Source of the DNA: Clostridia bacterium
GTDB lineage: Bacteria > Bacillota > DULZ01
Length of the DNA stretch: 32,921 bases
Assembly (NCBI GenBank): GCA_012512955.1
Contig: JAAZDD010000161.1
Coordinates: forward strand, 1-32,921
Direction of reading: 5' to 3'
Shown: one piece after another, positions 19,898-29,941 of the stretch
How the letters are laid out: the number at the start of each line of letters is the position of its first letter
Position numbering within the stretch: the first letter of the stretch is position 1
Program-made: the position numbers and the translations under genes
The notes under the pieces: generated by a model
Database searches by the model: none
Seen by the model: only the letters and a program-made list of their open reading frames with translations
What the model was told of the DNA's origin: nothing

Positions 19898-21342
19898 TGC
19901 AGATCCAGCTTGCCGATTTCGCTTTGATGATGCCGGAAATTGCTACAGCTGTTTTAGCTTTGGGACTGCTGGTGGTAGGCCTGGTGGTACCCAAAGAGCA
20001 GTCCAAGGGCATCGGGTATTTGACGGTAGCAGGGCTGACAGGCATTTGGCTGTTCAACTTCCTTTACTGGAATGAAGACGCTGCCCTTTTTGGGGGAATC
20101 TACTTAGTGGATTCCTATACCGTATTTTTCCGGTTCCTCTTTTTAACGGCTGCCGTTATTGTGGCCCTAGCATCCAGGGATTATGTGGCACGATTGGAGC
20201 GTAACCAAGGTGAGTTTTATGCCCTGCTGGTTGCCGCCACTTTAGGGATGATGCTGCTGGCCGGAGCCGGTGATTTAATCACCTTGTATATGGGCCTGGA
20301 ATTGATGACCATTACTTTCGTAATCCTGGTGGGTTATCAGAAGGCAGAGGCCAAGTCAGCGGAAGCGGGCGTTAAATACGTGGTTCTGGGAGCTATGTCC
20401 TCTGCAGTGTTACTTTACGGTTTGAGTTTAGTTTTTGGTTTCACGGGGACAACGTTTATTAACGACATGGTGGCTACCCTTAGCTCCGGCAATTGGTCAC
20501 CGTTGCTCCTCCTGGGAATTGTCTTTATGATTGCCGGCTTTGGCTTTAAGGTATCTGCTGTTCCATTCCATATGTGGTCACCGGACATTTACGAAGGCTC
20601 TCCAACTCCCGTCACTGCTTTTCTGGCGGTAGCTTCTAAAGCGGCGGGTTTGGCAGCTTTTGTCAGGATTTTTATGATTGCTCTCCCGGAACTCCAAGCT
20701 TATTGGATGAGCATCGTTATTGTCTTGACGGCTATTACCGTAGTGGTGGGTAACCTGATTGCCATTCCCCAAAGCAATATTAAACGGATGCTGGCTTTTT
20801 CCAGTGTTGCCCAGGCAGGCTATATCCTGTTCGGGCTGGTTGCCTTCTCATCTCTAGGGGTAGGAGCCATGCTGTTTCACTCCATCCTGTACGTGTTCGC
20901 CAATATTGGCGCCTTCGGGGTGGCCATTGCCGTTAAAAATGCAACCGGAAGCGATGAAATCAAGGATTACAGCGGGCTGGCACAAACCTCTCCCTTCCTG
21001 GCAGCGGTGATGCTCCTTTGCCTGTTATCACTGGCGGGGATCCCTCCGGTGGCAGGTTTTGTCAGCAAGTTCTATCTTTTTTTAGCTGTGATTGAAAAAG
21101 GCATGGTTTGGTTGGCCTTTGTGGGCATCGGGATGAGCATGGTCTCCGTTTATTACTATTTAATCGTGGCAAAAGCCATGTATTTAGGTACTCCGAAAGA
21201 AGCGGCTAAGCCCATTTCTGTCTCCGCCGGCACCCAGATTGCTTTGGTCATTTGTATGGTTGCGGTAATCTTGTTTGGTGTTTATCCTACACCGCTCTTG
21301 AATGCAGCTATGGAGGTTGGCTACAGTTTCTTTCCGTTTTAG
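19897..21342 (+). CDS. nuoN: NADH-quinone oxidoreductase subunit N
   Basis: LYMGLELMTITFVILVGYQK, PFHMWSPDIYEGSPTPVTAFLAVASKAAG. Confidence 0.97.
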   Translation: MQIQLADFALMMPEIATAVLALGLLVVGLVVPKEQSKGIGYLTVAGLTGIWLFNFLYWNEDAALFGGIYLVDSYTVFFRFLFLTAAVIVALASRDYVARLERNQGEFYALLVAATLGMMLLAGAGDLITLYMGLELMTITFVILVGYQKAEAKSAEAGVKYVVLGAMSSAVLLYGLSLVFGFTGTTFINDMVATLSSGNWSPLLLLGIVFMIAGFGFKVSAVPFHMWSPDIYEGSPTPVTAFLAVASKAAGLAAFVRIFMIALPELQAYWMSIVIVLTAITVVVGNLIAIPQSNIKRMLAFSSVAQAGYILFGLVAFSSLGVGAMLFHSILYVFANIGAFGVAIAVKNATGSDEIKDYSGLAQTSPFLAAVMLLCLLSLAGIPPVAGFVSKFYLFLAVIEKGMVWLAFVGIGMSMVSVYYYLIVAKAMYLGTPKEAAKPISVSAGTQIALVICMVAVILFGVYPTPLLNAAMEVGYSFFPF

Positions 21343-21395
21343 TCCGTTGGCAGCAACCAATTCAGTTCCTATGATGCGGGTTATCTGTTAAGATG

Positions 21396-21434
21396 GTTTT
21401 CGGCCTATCTACGGCCAATAGATAGGCCGAAAAC
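21396..21434. repeat. Perfect 15-bp inverted repeat downstream of nuoN
   Basis: GTTTTCGGCCTATCT-ACGGCCAAT-AGATAGGCCGAAAAC; no T-run follows on either strand. Confidence 0.9.
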
Positions 21435-21506
21435 ACCAGCATAATCCAGGAAGTTGATTTGGGAAGCTGCTATTTTTGTCTGTGACCGAAAAGGAGGGAG
21501 TACGTT

Positions 21507-21863
21507 ATGGACAAACGGCAGATTACCGGGAAAGAAGGAGAAGAATTGGCCGTTAAGTACCTGGAGGAACAAGGTTACAAGATCTTGGCAAGGAATTATC
21601 GTTGTCCACTGGGGGAAATTGATATCATAGCTTGTGATAATGAAGATTTAGTATTTATTGAAGTAAAAACAAGAACAAGTCTCAAGTTTGGTTTACCGGT
21701 GGAGAGCATTACCAAGTCAAAACAGTTCCGGATTCGCAAAATAGCCCTCCGTTACCTGGCAGAAACAAGACCTGTGTACAACAAGTACCGGTTTGACGTG
21801 GTTTCCATTATTTTAAAAAACGGCAAGGTTGATCAATTTGATATTATTCACAACGCGTTTTAA
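21507..21863 (+). CDS. yraN: YraN (UPF0102) family, endonuclease-like protein
   Basis: GKEGEELAVKYLEEQGYKILARNYRCPLGEIDIIACDNEDLVFIEVKTR. Confidence 0.95.
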   Translation: MDKRQITGKEGEELAVKYLEEQGYKILARNYRCPLGEIDIIACDNEDLVFIEVKTRTSLKFGLPVESITKSKQFRIRKIALRYLAETRPVYNKYRFDVVSIILKNGKVDQFDIIHNAF

Positions 21864-21955
21864 TATTTAAAAGGAAAATTAAGGTCTTATGTCAAACAAA
21901 TAGTCATAATATTCAATGTTTTTGTGAGGCAGTTACTGCTTAAGGGGATGGGTAT

Positions 21956-23491
21956 ATGCTGTCGGTGGTTAAATCAGTGGCTTTAGTTGGGATGGAAGCT
22001 GCGGCAATTCAAGTGGAGGTAGATATATCATCCGGTTTGCCCAGTTTTGATTTGGTAGGTTTACCGGACACTGCAGTGAAAGAATCCAAAGAAAGAGTTC
22101 GCACCGCCATCAAAAATGCCGGTTTCGAATTTCCCGCCAAACGCATTACCGTTAATCTTGCCCCTGCCGATTTGAAAAAAGAGGGACCTGGTTTTGATCT
22201 ACCCATTGCAGTAGGAATTTTGGCCTGTACCGGACAGTTATCAAATGATTATTGGTCGGAAAGTTTCTTTGTAGGTGAATTATCTTTGAATGGTGATCTT
22301 AGAGGGGTCCCAGGAGTATTGGCCATGTCCTGGTCTTTGGCTCAGGCATCGCATGAGGTAGTCTCCTTGGTTGTGCCGGAAGAAAACGGATATGAAGCCG
22401 GTTTGATCAGGGGCATTAGAGTGTTTCCTGTGCCGGATTTAAAGAAGCTGGTCTCTTTTTTGAACGGTTCGGAAGACATCAAACCGGTTAACATTAACCC
22501 GGATCGCTACTTGGGTGGAATTAGAGGTCCGGAGGTTGATTTCAGTCAAATCCGGGGTCAGGCCGGTGTCAAACGGGGCCTGGAGATCGCCGCTGCCGGT
22601 GGACATAATGTGCTCCTGATTGGGCCTCCCGGCGCCGGTAAGACCCTATTGGCCCGAAGCCTAAATTCCATTTTACCTCCCTTGGATCGGGAAGAAGCGC
22701 TGGAAGTTAGCCGGATTTACAGTGTTGCCGGTTTGCTTAGCAGGGACCGGCCTTTGATAACGGAGCGGCCCTTCCGGGCACCCCACCATACTGCCTCGAC
22801 GGCCAGCGTCATTGGCGGTGGCCGGACACCAAAACCGGGGGAGCTCAGTTTGGCAACCCATGGCATTTTGTTTTTGGATGAACTGCCCGAGTTTCGTCGT
22901 GACGTTTTGGAAGCATTGCGCCAGCCCCTGGAGGACCGGCGGGTGACCATTTCCCGGGTGCAGGCTGCCTATGAATATCCGGCGGATTTCATGCTTGTGG
23001 CAACGGCAAATCCATGTCAGTGTGGCTTTTACGGTGATCGGCAACGGGAGTGCAACTGTACCCCCTATCAGATCCAAAAATATCGCAGTAAACTTTCCGG
23101 TCCCTTGCTGGATCGGATTGACCTGCAGATGGAAGTGCCCAGGCTGACTCTGGAAGAATTACAGGGCCATGACGACGGTGAGGAATCCGAGAAGGTGAGG
23201 GAAAGGGTGGCTGCCGCCCGGCAACGTCAATGGCAGCGGTTAAAGCACTATGGCATCTATTATAATGCCCAGATTAAAGGAGCGATGGTAAGGAAACTGT
23301 GTCCCCTTACTCCTGAGGCCAATGAACTGCTCCAGAAAGCCTTTGCCCGGTTAGGTTTGAGTATGCGTGCCCATGACCGGGTGATTAAAATAGCCCGTTC
23401 TATAGCCGATTTGGCAGGCAGTGAACTAATTCAAGGTGCTCATCTTGCGGAAGCCCTTCAATATCGGCTATTAGACAGAGCAACAGGATGA
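21956..23491 (+). CDS. comM: YifB/ComM-family Mg-chelatase-like AAA+ ATPase
   Basis: SGLPSFDLVGLPDTAVKESKERVR, GPPGAGKTLLARSLNSILPPL, FLDELPEFRRDVLEALRQPLEDRRVTISR. Confidence 0.94.
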   Translation: MLSVVKSVALVGMEAAAIQVEVDISSGLPSFDLVGLPDTAVKESKERVRTAIKNAGFEFPAKRITVNLAPADLKKEGPGFDLPIAVGILACTGQLSNDYWSESFFVGELSLNGDLRGVPGVLAMSWSLAQASHEVVSLVVPEENGYEAGLIRGIRVFPVPDLKKLVSFLNGSEDIKPVNINPDRYLGGIRGPEVDFSQIRGQAGVKRGLEIAAAGGHNVLLIGPPGAGKTLLARSLNSILPPLDREEALEVSRIYSVAGLLSRDRPLITERPFRAPHHTASTASVIGGGRTPKPGELSLATHGILFLDELPEFRRDVLEALRQPLEDRRVTISRVQAAYEYPADFMLVATANPCQCGFYGDRQRECNCTPYQIQKYRSKLSGPLLDRIDLQMEVPRLTLEELQGHDDGEESEKVRERVAAARQRQWQRLKHYGIYYNAQIKGAMVRKLCPLTPEANELLQKAFARLGLSMRAHDRVIKIARSIADLAGSELIQGAHLAEALQYRLLDRATG

Positions 23492-23529
23492 GCCGGTAAA
23501 AGAAAAACATAGCAATCTGGGCCAGGGTT

Positions 23530-23538
23530 TGTTATAAT
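23530..23538 (+). promoter_or_regulatory. Extended -10 promoter element TGTTATAAT
   Basis: Consensus TATAAT with TGN extension; weak -35 (TAGCAA, 17-bp spacing). Confidence 0.6.
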
Positions 23539-23578
23539 ATGGATATGGTAGGAGCCATGTTAAGAGAGGAGTGACAGA

Positions 23579-23695
23579 ATGTTTTATCTGTATGCTTTTT
23601 TAGGAATGTTTTTGCAACTGTTTGTGCTGGTGTTGATCCTAAACGGTATTACCAAAGAAGATACACAAGTACAGCAAACGTGCACGCATCATTAA
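23579..23695 (+). CDS. 38-aa small membrane protein (single predicted TM), unknown function
   Basis: ATG preceded by AGAGAGGAGTG; translation MFYLYAFLGMFLQLFVLVLILNGITKEDTQVQQTCTHH*. Own promoter and terminator; below the ORF-track length cutoff. Confidence 0.65.
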   Translation: MFYLYAFLGMFLQLFVLVLILNGITKEDTQVQQTCTHH

Positions 23696-23714
23696 GGGGA
23701 ATTTCCCCTTTTTT
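23694..23714 (+). terminator. Intrinsic terminator overlapping the small ORF stop codon
   Basis: AAGGGGA-ATT-TCCCCTT then TTTT. Confidence 0.85.
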
Positions 23715-23831
23715 ATTTGTTGCGGGGAGCATGAGTTTCCCGGGCAGAGGTAAACTAATTCTTTGAAAGTATCATTTGTCCATCTGCGCTTAGACTCGCT
23801 TCAGAATGATGACGGGTGAGGGAGTGGGCCC

Positions 23832-24923
23832 ATGCGGGAAAGAGATTATTTGATTGGCTTGAAGCATATACCGGGATTAGGTGCGAAGCTTATCAAGTCT
23901 TTAATGCAGGAATTCAATAGTGCAGAGTATCTATGGCATATTTCCGAAAAAGAGTTAAGACAGCATCCTAAGCTTTCAGAATCATTTATTGAAAAGTTCC
24001 TGTACCATCGAAACCGACTGATCCTTCAGGAGATTATAGAGGGTCTCATAGAAAAAGGGATTCAAACCATTACCATCCTGGATGATGATTACCCGATCAA
24101 TTTAAGACAAATTCATGATCCTCCTCCGGTCCTGTTTTATTCCGGGCAGTGGAGTGACGAAGACGAGCGAGGATTTGGCATCGTTGGCTCCAGAAGGGCA
24201 ACGGTTTATGGACAAAAAGTAGCCCAACAGTTTGGCAAGGAATTGGCTCAGGCCGGATTTGTGATTGTCAGCGGAATGGCCAGAGGGATTGACAGTTATG
24301 CCCACTGGGGCTGTCTTGAGGCGGGAGGTAGGACCATTGCCGTGCTAGGGTCCGGTTTGGATGTTATTTATCCCAGGGAAAACCGCAAACTGGCGGAACA
24401 GATTGCGGAAAATGGGGTCGTGTTAACGGAATTTGTTCCCGGCACAGCTCCTTTGCCCCAGAATTTTCCCGTCCGCAACCGGATCATTGCCGGGTTATCC
24501 CTGGGGGTATTGGTAGTGGAGGCGGCGGCCAAATCAGGTGCTTTGATCACCGCTGATTTTGCCCTGGAATGGGGGAGAGATGTGTTTGCCGTGACCGGTC
24601 CCATTTCCAGCCCTAACAGCAGAGGAACCCATTATTTAATCAAACAAGGCGCAAAGCTGGTTGACCAGGTGGGAGATATCTTAGAGGAATATAATGTTGG
24701 CGAAGGTGCCCCTTACAGGGAGGGCCAGGATTCCATGTTCCTTTTAACAGCTGATGAACAAACTGTTTACAATATGCTGAACTGGACTCCCCAGCGAGTG
24801 GAAGAACTGATGGAAAAAACCGGTTGGACTCCGGACAGAATCCAACCAGTATTGACTTTGCTGGAGCTTCATGGACTGGTGGAGCAGCTTCCCGGCAGAC
24901 AATTCATCAGGAAAAGCCTTTAA
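23832..24923 (+). CDS. dprA: DNA processing protein DprA
   Basis: Rossmann motifs FGIVGSRRATVYGQK, VSGMARGIDSYAHWGCLEAGGRTIAVLGSGLDVIYPREN; C-terminal winged-helix-like segment. Confidence 0.96.
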   Translation: MRERDYLIGLKHIPGLGAKLIKSLMQEFNSAEYLWHISEKELRQHPKLSESFIEKFLYHRNRLILQEIIEGLIEKGIQTITILDDDYPINLRQIHDPPPVLFYSGQWSDEDERGFGIVGSRRATVYGQKVAQQFGKELAQAGFVIVSGMARGIDSYAHWGCLEAGGRTIAVLGSGLDVIYPRENRKLAEQIAENGVVLTEFVPGTAPLPQNFPVRNRIIAGLSLGVLVVEAAAKSGALITADFALEWGRDVFAVTGPISSPNSRGTHYLIKQGAKLVDQVGDILEEYNVGEGAPYREGQDSMFLLTADEQTVYNMLNWTPQRVEELMEKTGWTPDRIQPVLTLLELHGLVEQLPGRQFIRKSL

Positions 24924-24945
24924 AAGAGGAGTCTAAAGGTTTTTT
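24912..24945 (+). terminator. Weak terminator-like hairpin after dprA
   Basis: AAAAGCCTTT ... AAAGGTTTTT (one G-U pair), 13-nt loop, T-rich tail. Confidence 0.4.
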
Positions 24946-24997
24946 ACTTGACTATAATAATAGAGGTTAGTACCATTGTTACTTGAGGTGAATTCTA

Positions 24998-27094
24998 TTG
25001 TCCAAAGTATTAGTCATTGTCGAGTCGCCGGCTAAAGCAAAAACCATCGCCAACTTCCTAGGCTCTAAAAAGTATACGGTCAAGTCGTCAATGGGACATA
25101 TTCGCGATTTGCCCAAGAGTCAATTGGGAGTGGATGTTGAGAATAATTTTGAACCGAAATATATTACCATCAGAGGCAAAGGTGAACTCCTCAAGGAATT
25201 ACGTTCATTAGCAAAAAAAAGCGACAAAGTGCTACTGGCTCCTGACCCGGACCGGGAGGGTGAGGCCATCGCCTGGCATTTGCAACAAATTCTTGGCATT
25301 GATGAACAGGAAAAATGCCGGATTGAGTTTAATGAGATTACCAAAAAGGCCATCCAGGAAGCAGTCAAAAAGCCGAGACAAATTGATGAACACCGGGTTT
25401 GCGCCCAACAAGCGCGCCGGATTTTGGATCGGTTGGTAGGGTATAAATTGAGTCCTCTCCTGTGGGCCAAAGTGCGAAAGGGTCTCAGTGCCGGACGGGT
25501 ACAATCGGTGGCTGTACGGTTGATTGCAGAACGGGAGGAAGAGATCCAGAATTTCCGGCCGGAAGAATACTGGAGCCTGACTGCCAAATTGGGAAACCGG
25601 GATAATGAATATTTCTTGGCTAAACTGTTTAAGGATCCCGAGGGAAACGGAATCCAGATTGGCAGTGAGGCGGAAATGAATCAGGTAATGGAAAACCTGA
25701 AAAATGCCTCTTATCTGGTGACTACGGTAAAGAAAAGGGAGAGAAGGCGTAACCCTTACCCTCCCTTTACCACCAGCAGTCTCCAGCAGGAAGCCTATCG
25801 TAAATTAGGTTTTGTGGCTAAAAAGACCATGCGCTTGGCGCAACAACTGTATGAGGGTCTGGAACTGGGCAAAAAGGGAGGCACTCAGGGTTTAATTACC
25901 TATTTAAGAACGGATTCCACCAGGGTAGCTACGGAAGCCCAGGAGGAAGCCAGGCAGTATATTAATGAAGTAATTGGGGCTGAATATGTACCGGAAACCA
26001 CTAAACAGTATATAACCGGTCAGAAGAAACAGGATGCCCATGAGGCAATCCGGCCTACTTCAGTATTCAGGACCCCTGACAGTGTGAAGGAGTATTTGTC
26101 CCGTGATCAATGGCGCCTCTATCGGTTGATTTGGGAGCGCTTTGTGGCCAGCCAAATGAAACCGGCGGTCATCGAGGTGACTACTGTGGACATTACCGCC
26201 AACCGGTACCAGTTCAGAGCCTCAGGCTCCGTTATTAAATTTCCCGGGTTTCTGAAGGTGTATGGTGACCTGCCGGAGGAAAATGGGGAAGAAAGCGGTT
26301 TCTTGCCCGAACTGGCTGAGGGAGAAGTCCTGCAATTAAAAAGACTTGAGCCCAAGCAGCATTTTACCCAACCTCCTCCCCGTTATTCGGAGGCCACGCT
26401 GGTCAAAACTTTGGAAGAACTGGGGATCGGTCGTCCCAGTACCTATGCACCGACGATAGACAATATTCTTAATCGAGGTTATGTGGTCAGGGAAAATAAG
26501 CAATTTATACCTACTGAGTTGGGTATAATTATTGTAGACTTGTTGAAGGAGTTCTTCCCCGATGTAATTGATGTGGAGTTCACCGCTAATATGGAGCAGA
26601 AACTGGATGAAATAGAAGAAGGGGAAAGGGACTGGAAACAGGTGCTTCATGAGTTTTATGAGCCATTTGCCAAGTTGTTGGAACATGCCGAGCAGCAAAT
26701 GGGACCTGTTGCCATACCCGAAGAAGAAACTGATGAAAAGTGCGAAAAATGTGGACGGAACATGGTAATTAAGATGGGGCGTTACGGCAAGTTTTTGGCC
26801 TGTCCCGGCTTTCCTGATTGTCGCAATACACGACCCTTGTTGCAAACCATCGGAGTTCCTTGTCCCGCTTGCGGTGCAGATGTGGTAGTCAGAAGAACCA
26901 AAAAAGGTAGAGTTTTTTACGGTTGTAGCAAATTTCCTGAATGTGATTGGGTGTCCTGGAACAAACCTACCGGAGAAAAATGTCCCAATTGCGGAGAAAT
27001 GCTGGTGGAAAAAGCAAACCGCAAAGAGCAAAAGCTGGTTTGTTCCAGGGAAGGGTGTGGTTACGAAAGTTCAGCCAGACTAGCAGGGCAGTAG
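24998..27094 (+). CDS. topA: DNA topoisomerase I with C-terminal zinc-ribbon repeats
   Basis: [17 protein letters not shown], active-site [27 protein letters not shown] zinc modules; TTG start. Confidence 0.97.
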   Translation: MSKVLVIVESPAKAKTIANFLGSKKYTVKSSMGHIRDLPKSQLGVDVENNFEPKYITIRGKGELLKELRSLAKKSDKVLLAPDPDREGEAIAWHLQQILGIDEQEKCRIEFNEITKKAIQEAVKKPRQIDEHRVCAQQARRILDRLVGYKLSPLLWAKVRKGLSAGRVQSVAVRLIAEREEEIQNFRPEEYWSLTAKLGNRDNEYFLAKLFKDPEGNGIQIGSEAEMNQVMENLKNASYLVTTVKKRERRRNPYPPFTTSSLQQEAYRKLGFVAKKTMRLAQQLYEGLELGKKGGTQGLITYLRTDSTRVATEAQEEARQYINEVIGAEYVPETTKQYITGQKKQDAHEAIRPTSVFRTPDSVKEYLSRDQWRLYRLIWERFVASQMKPAVIEVTTVDITANRYQFRASGSVIKFPGFLKVYGDLPEENGEESGFLPELAEGEVLQLKRLEPKQHFTQPPPRYSEATLVKTLEELGIGRPSTYAPTIDNILNRGYVVRENKQFIPTELGIIIVDLLKEFFPDVIDVEFTANMEQKLDEIEEGERDWKQVLHEFYEPFAKLLEHAEQQMGPVAIPEEETDEKCEKCGRNMVIKMGRYGKFLACPGFPDCRNTRPLLQTIGVPCPACGADVVVRRTKKGRVFYGCSKFPECDWVSWNKPTGEKCPNCGEMLVEKANRKEQKLVCSREGCGYESSARLAGQ

Positions 27095-27107
27095 CGGAGG
27101 TACGGAG

Positions 27108-28418
27108 ATGAAGCAGTTAGTGGTTGTAGGTGCCGGTTTGGCCGGAGCCGAAGCGGCCTGGCAGGTCGCAAAAAGGGGCATCCCGGTGGAATTATGGGAA
27201 ATGAGGCCCCAAAAAATGACTCCGGCCCATGAAACCGGCTTGTTTGCAGAACTCATTTGCAGCAATTCATTAAAAGGAGCCTCTTTGGATAATGCGTCGG
27301 GGTTGCTGAAAGAGGAAATGCGCCTGCTGGATTCCCTCATTATCAAATGTGCCGACCAACATCGTATTCCGGCCGGCGGTGCCTTAGCAGTGGATCGCTA
27401 CCGTTTTGCCCAGGCCGTCACCGAAACGTTGGCCGGCCATCCATTAATCAAAATTGTCAATGAGGAAGTCACCTCCATTCCGGACCAAAGGCCGGCCATT
27501 ATTGCCACCGGTCCCCTGACCGATGGTGCTTTGGCCCAATCTCTTGCCGCATTGACGGGAGAAGAATATTACTATTTTTATGATGCTGCGGCACCTATAG
27601 TTACTTCTTCTTCAATTGATCAAAGTAAGGTGTTTCGGGCTTCGCGCTATGGGAAAGGAGAAGACGACTATATTAATTGCCCCATGACCGAAGAAGAGTA
27701 TGAGGTGTTCTATCAAGCTTTGCTGGGAGCTCAAATACATCCCAAAAAATCCTTTGAACGGGAGGTTTACTATGAAGGGTGTATGCCCATTGAGGTCTTG
27801 GCCCGGCGGGGCCGGCAAACCTTGTTATTTGGCCCCTTGAAACCGAAAGGATTAATCGATCCCAAAACCGGAAAAGAACCCTTTGCTGTGGTTCAGTTGA
27901 GGCAGGATAACCGGGAAGGGACTTTATATAACCTGGTGGGGTTCCAAACTAATTTAAAATGGCCGGAGCAGCAACGGGTGTTCCGGTTGATTCCCGGCCT
28001 GGAACAGGCAGAATTTGTCCGTTATGGTGTCATGCACAGGAACAGTTTTATCAATGCCACTAAATTGATGGAAGCTACCCACCAGTTAAAGGGTCAGCCG
28101 GGGCTTTTCCTGGCCGGACAACTTACGGGAGTAGAAGGTTATGTGGAGTCGGCGGCCAGTGGGTTGGTGGCCGGGATCAACGGGGCTCGCTGGTTAACAG
28201 GAGAAAAGTTGTTGTCTTTTCCCCAGAATACTGCCATTGGCGCCCTTCACCATTATCTGGTGACTGCTGCTGTTTCCTCCTTTCAACCCATGGGAATCAA
28301 TTTCGGCTTGTTGCCTACCCTGGAGCAGAGGGTAAAAAATAAAAAGGAACGAAATAAGCAAATTGCCCTTCGGGCACTGGCTTCCTTAAAAGAATTTATT
28401 CAGCTTAATAGGATTTAA
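27108..28418 (+). CDS. trmFO: tRNA (uracil-54-C5)-methyltransferase, folate/FAD-dependent
   Basis: [66 protein letters not shown]. Confidence 0.96.
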   Translation: MKQLVVVGAGLAGAEAAWQVAKRGIPVELWEMRPQKMTPAHETGLFAELICSNSLKGASLDNASGLLKEEMRLLDSLIIKCADQHRIPAGGALAVDRYRFAQAVTETLAGHPLIKIVNEEVTSIPDQRPAIIATGPLTDGALAQSLAALTGEEYYYFYDAAAPIVTSSSIDQSKVFRASRYGKGEDDYINCPMTEEEYEVFYQALLGAQIHPKKSFEREVYYEGCMPIEVLARRGRQTLLFGPLKPKGLIDPKTGKEPFAVVQLRQDNREGTLYNLVGFQTNLKWPEQQRVFRLIPGLEQAEFVRYGVMHRNSFINATKLMEATHQLKGQPGLFLAGQLTGVEGYVESAASGLVAGINGARWLTGEKLLSFPQNTAIGALHHYLVTAAVSSFQPMGINFGLLPTLEQRVKNKKERNKQIALRALASLKEFIQLNRI

Positions 28419-28480
28419 TATTGAACTTATTTAATTAATGTGGCAACATAGAGTAAAGGGTCTTGCAGGGGGAGCTTTTC

Positions 28481-29380
28481 ATGGAGACAATAGAGACATG
28501 GTTAGCTAAATACAGGCTGTTTTTGCAAGTAGAAAAAAATTACTCGCCCCACACGGTAAAAGGCTACATGCATGATCTCCATGAGTTTTTCCGGTACTTA
28601 TCATCAACAGCAGAGGACCAGTCATTGCTGGATCCCCTTGGCTGGCAGGTGCGAAGCTACTTGGGCCATTTGCGTCTAAAGGGACTGTCCAAAAGGACCG
28701 TTGCCCGGAAAATGGCAGCCGTCAGGGGGTTTTATCATTTTTTGTTGCGGAAAGAGGTAATTGGACGTAATCCTTTGGAGCTGGTATCTACTCCAAAACA
28801 GACCAAGCAATTACCCCGGTTTCTCCACTACCCTGATTTGGAGCAATTGCTCGACGCCATACCGGTCCATACCTGTCTTGGTCTCAGAAACAGGGCTATA
28901 ATGGAAACATTGTATGCCTCTGGGTTGCGGGTTTCAGAACTGGTAAGCCTTGACCTTGATGATCTTGATTTGGATGTAGGCAGTGTGCGGGTAACGGGCA
29001 AGGGGCAAAAGGAACGGCTGGCCCCCTTGGGAAAGATGAGTATAACATGGCTCAGGCGGTACCTGGATTCGGCCAGAAGCAGCCTGAAGGGCAATGAGGA
29101 TACAGAAGCGCTCTTTTTGAACAACAGGGGAAAGCGGTTATCAGACCGGGGTGTAAGAATGATCCTCGATAAATGTGTTCATGATGCCGCCCTGGCTTTA
29201 AAAATATCACCACACTGGTTACGACATTCTTTTGCGACCCACATGCTGGAGCGTGGCGCTGATTTGAGGGCGGTCCAGGAATTGTTGGGTCATGCCAATC
29301 TTGCCAGTACCCAGGTTTACACTCATGTCACAGGAGCCCGGCTGAAGGAAGTATATGAAAAGTCGCATCCCAGAGCTTAG
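28481..29380 (+). CDS. xerC: Tyrosine recombinase XerC-like
   Basis: Catalytic residues [56 protein letters not shown] 28481 after GGGGG preferred. Confidence 0.94.
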   Translation: METIETWLAKYRLFLQVEKNYSPHTVKGYMHDLHEFFRYLSSTAEDQSLLDPLGWQVRSYLGHLRLKGLSKRTVARKMAAVRGFYHFLLRKEVIGRNPLELVSTPKQTKQLPRFLHYPDLEQLLDAIPVHTCLGLRNRAIMETLYASGLRVSELVSLDLDDLDLDVGSVRVTGKGQKERLAPLGKMSITWLRRYLDSARSSLKGNEDTEALFLNNRGKRLSDRGVRMILDKCVHDAALALKISPHWLRHSFATHMLERGADLRAVQELLGHANLASTQVYTHVTGARLKEVYEKSHPRA

Positions 29381-29390
29381 GGGGGAAAAA

Positions 29391-29918
29391 ATGCAGGCAA
29401 CTACCATTGTATGTGTTCGTAAAGACGGGCAAGTGGCCATGGCCGGAGACGGCCAAGTGACCATGGGCAATAACATGATCATGAAACAAGGCGCTCGCAA
29501 AGTGCGGCGGCTTTATCAGGGTAAAGTGCTGGCAGGCTTTGCCGGCTCCGTAGCAGATGCTTTTACCTTGTTTGAAAAGTTTGAAGGCAAGCTGGAAATG
29601 TATCGAGGCAATTTGCTTAAAGCGGCAATTGAATTGGCAAAGGAATGGCGTTCCGACCGGGTGCTGAGGCGTTTGGAGGCCTTGTTGCTGGTCGCCAATG
29701 AAGATACTTTGCTGGTTATTTCCGGCAACGGGGAAATAATTGAGCCCGATGAGCCTATTGGGGCCATCGGTTCCGGCGGCGGCTACGCTTTGGCAGCCGG
29801 TAAAGCTTTACTGAAACACAGTCAGCTTACCGCTGAAGAAATTGTGAGGGAAGCCCTGTTGACAGCTGCTTCCATCTGCGTCTATACCAACGATCAGATC
29901 ACCGTAGAAAAACTGTAA
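29391..29918 (+). CDS. hslV: ATP-dependent protease peptidase subunit HslV (ClpQ)
   Basis: [26 protein letters not shown] ... [31 protein letters not shown]. Confidence 0.96.
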   Translation: MQATTIVCVRKDGQVAMAGDGQVTMGNNMIMKQGARKVRRLYQGKVLAGFAGSVADAFTLFEKFEGKLEMYRGNLLKAAIELAKEWRSDRVLRRLEALLLVANEDTLLVISGNGEIIEPDEPIGAIGSGGGYALAAGKALLKHSQLTAEEIVREALLTAASICVYTNDQITVEKL

Positions 29919-29941
29919 GCCTGGAAAGCAAAAGGGGGAAA

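Noticed and set aside
21929-21939. GCAGT-T-ACTGC palindrome upstream of the comM-like gene
   Set aside because: Short 5-bp arms with a 1-nt centre; likely by chance without comparative support.
26336-27031. 231-aa minus-strand ORF
   Set aside because: Lies wholly antisense to topA, with low-complexity and no recognisable domain; likely a codon-bias shadow ORF.
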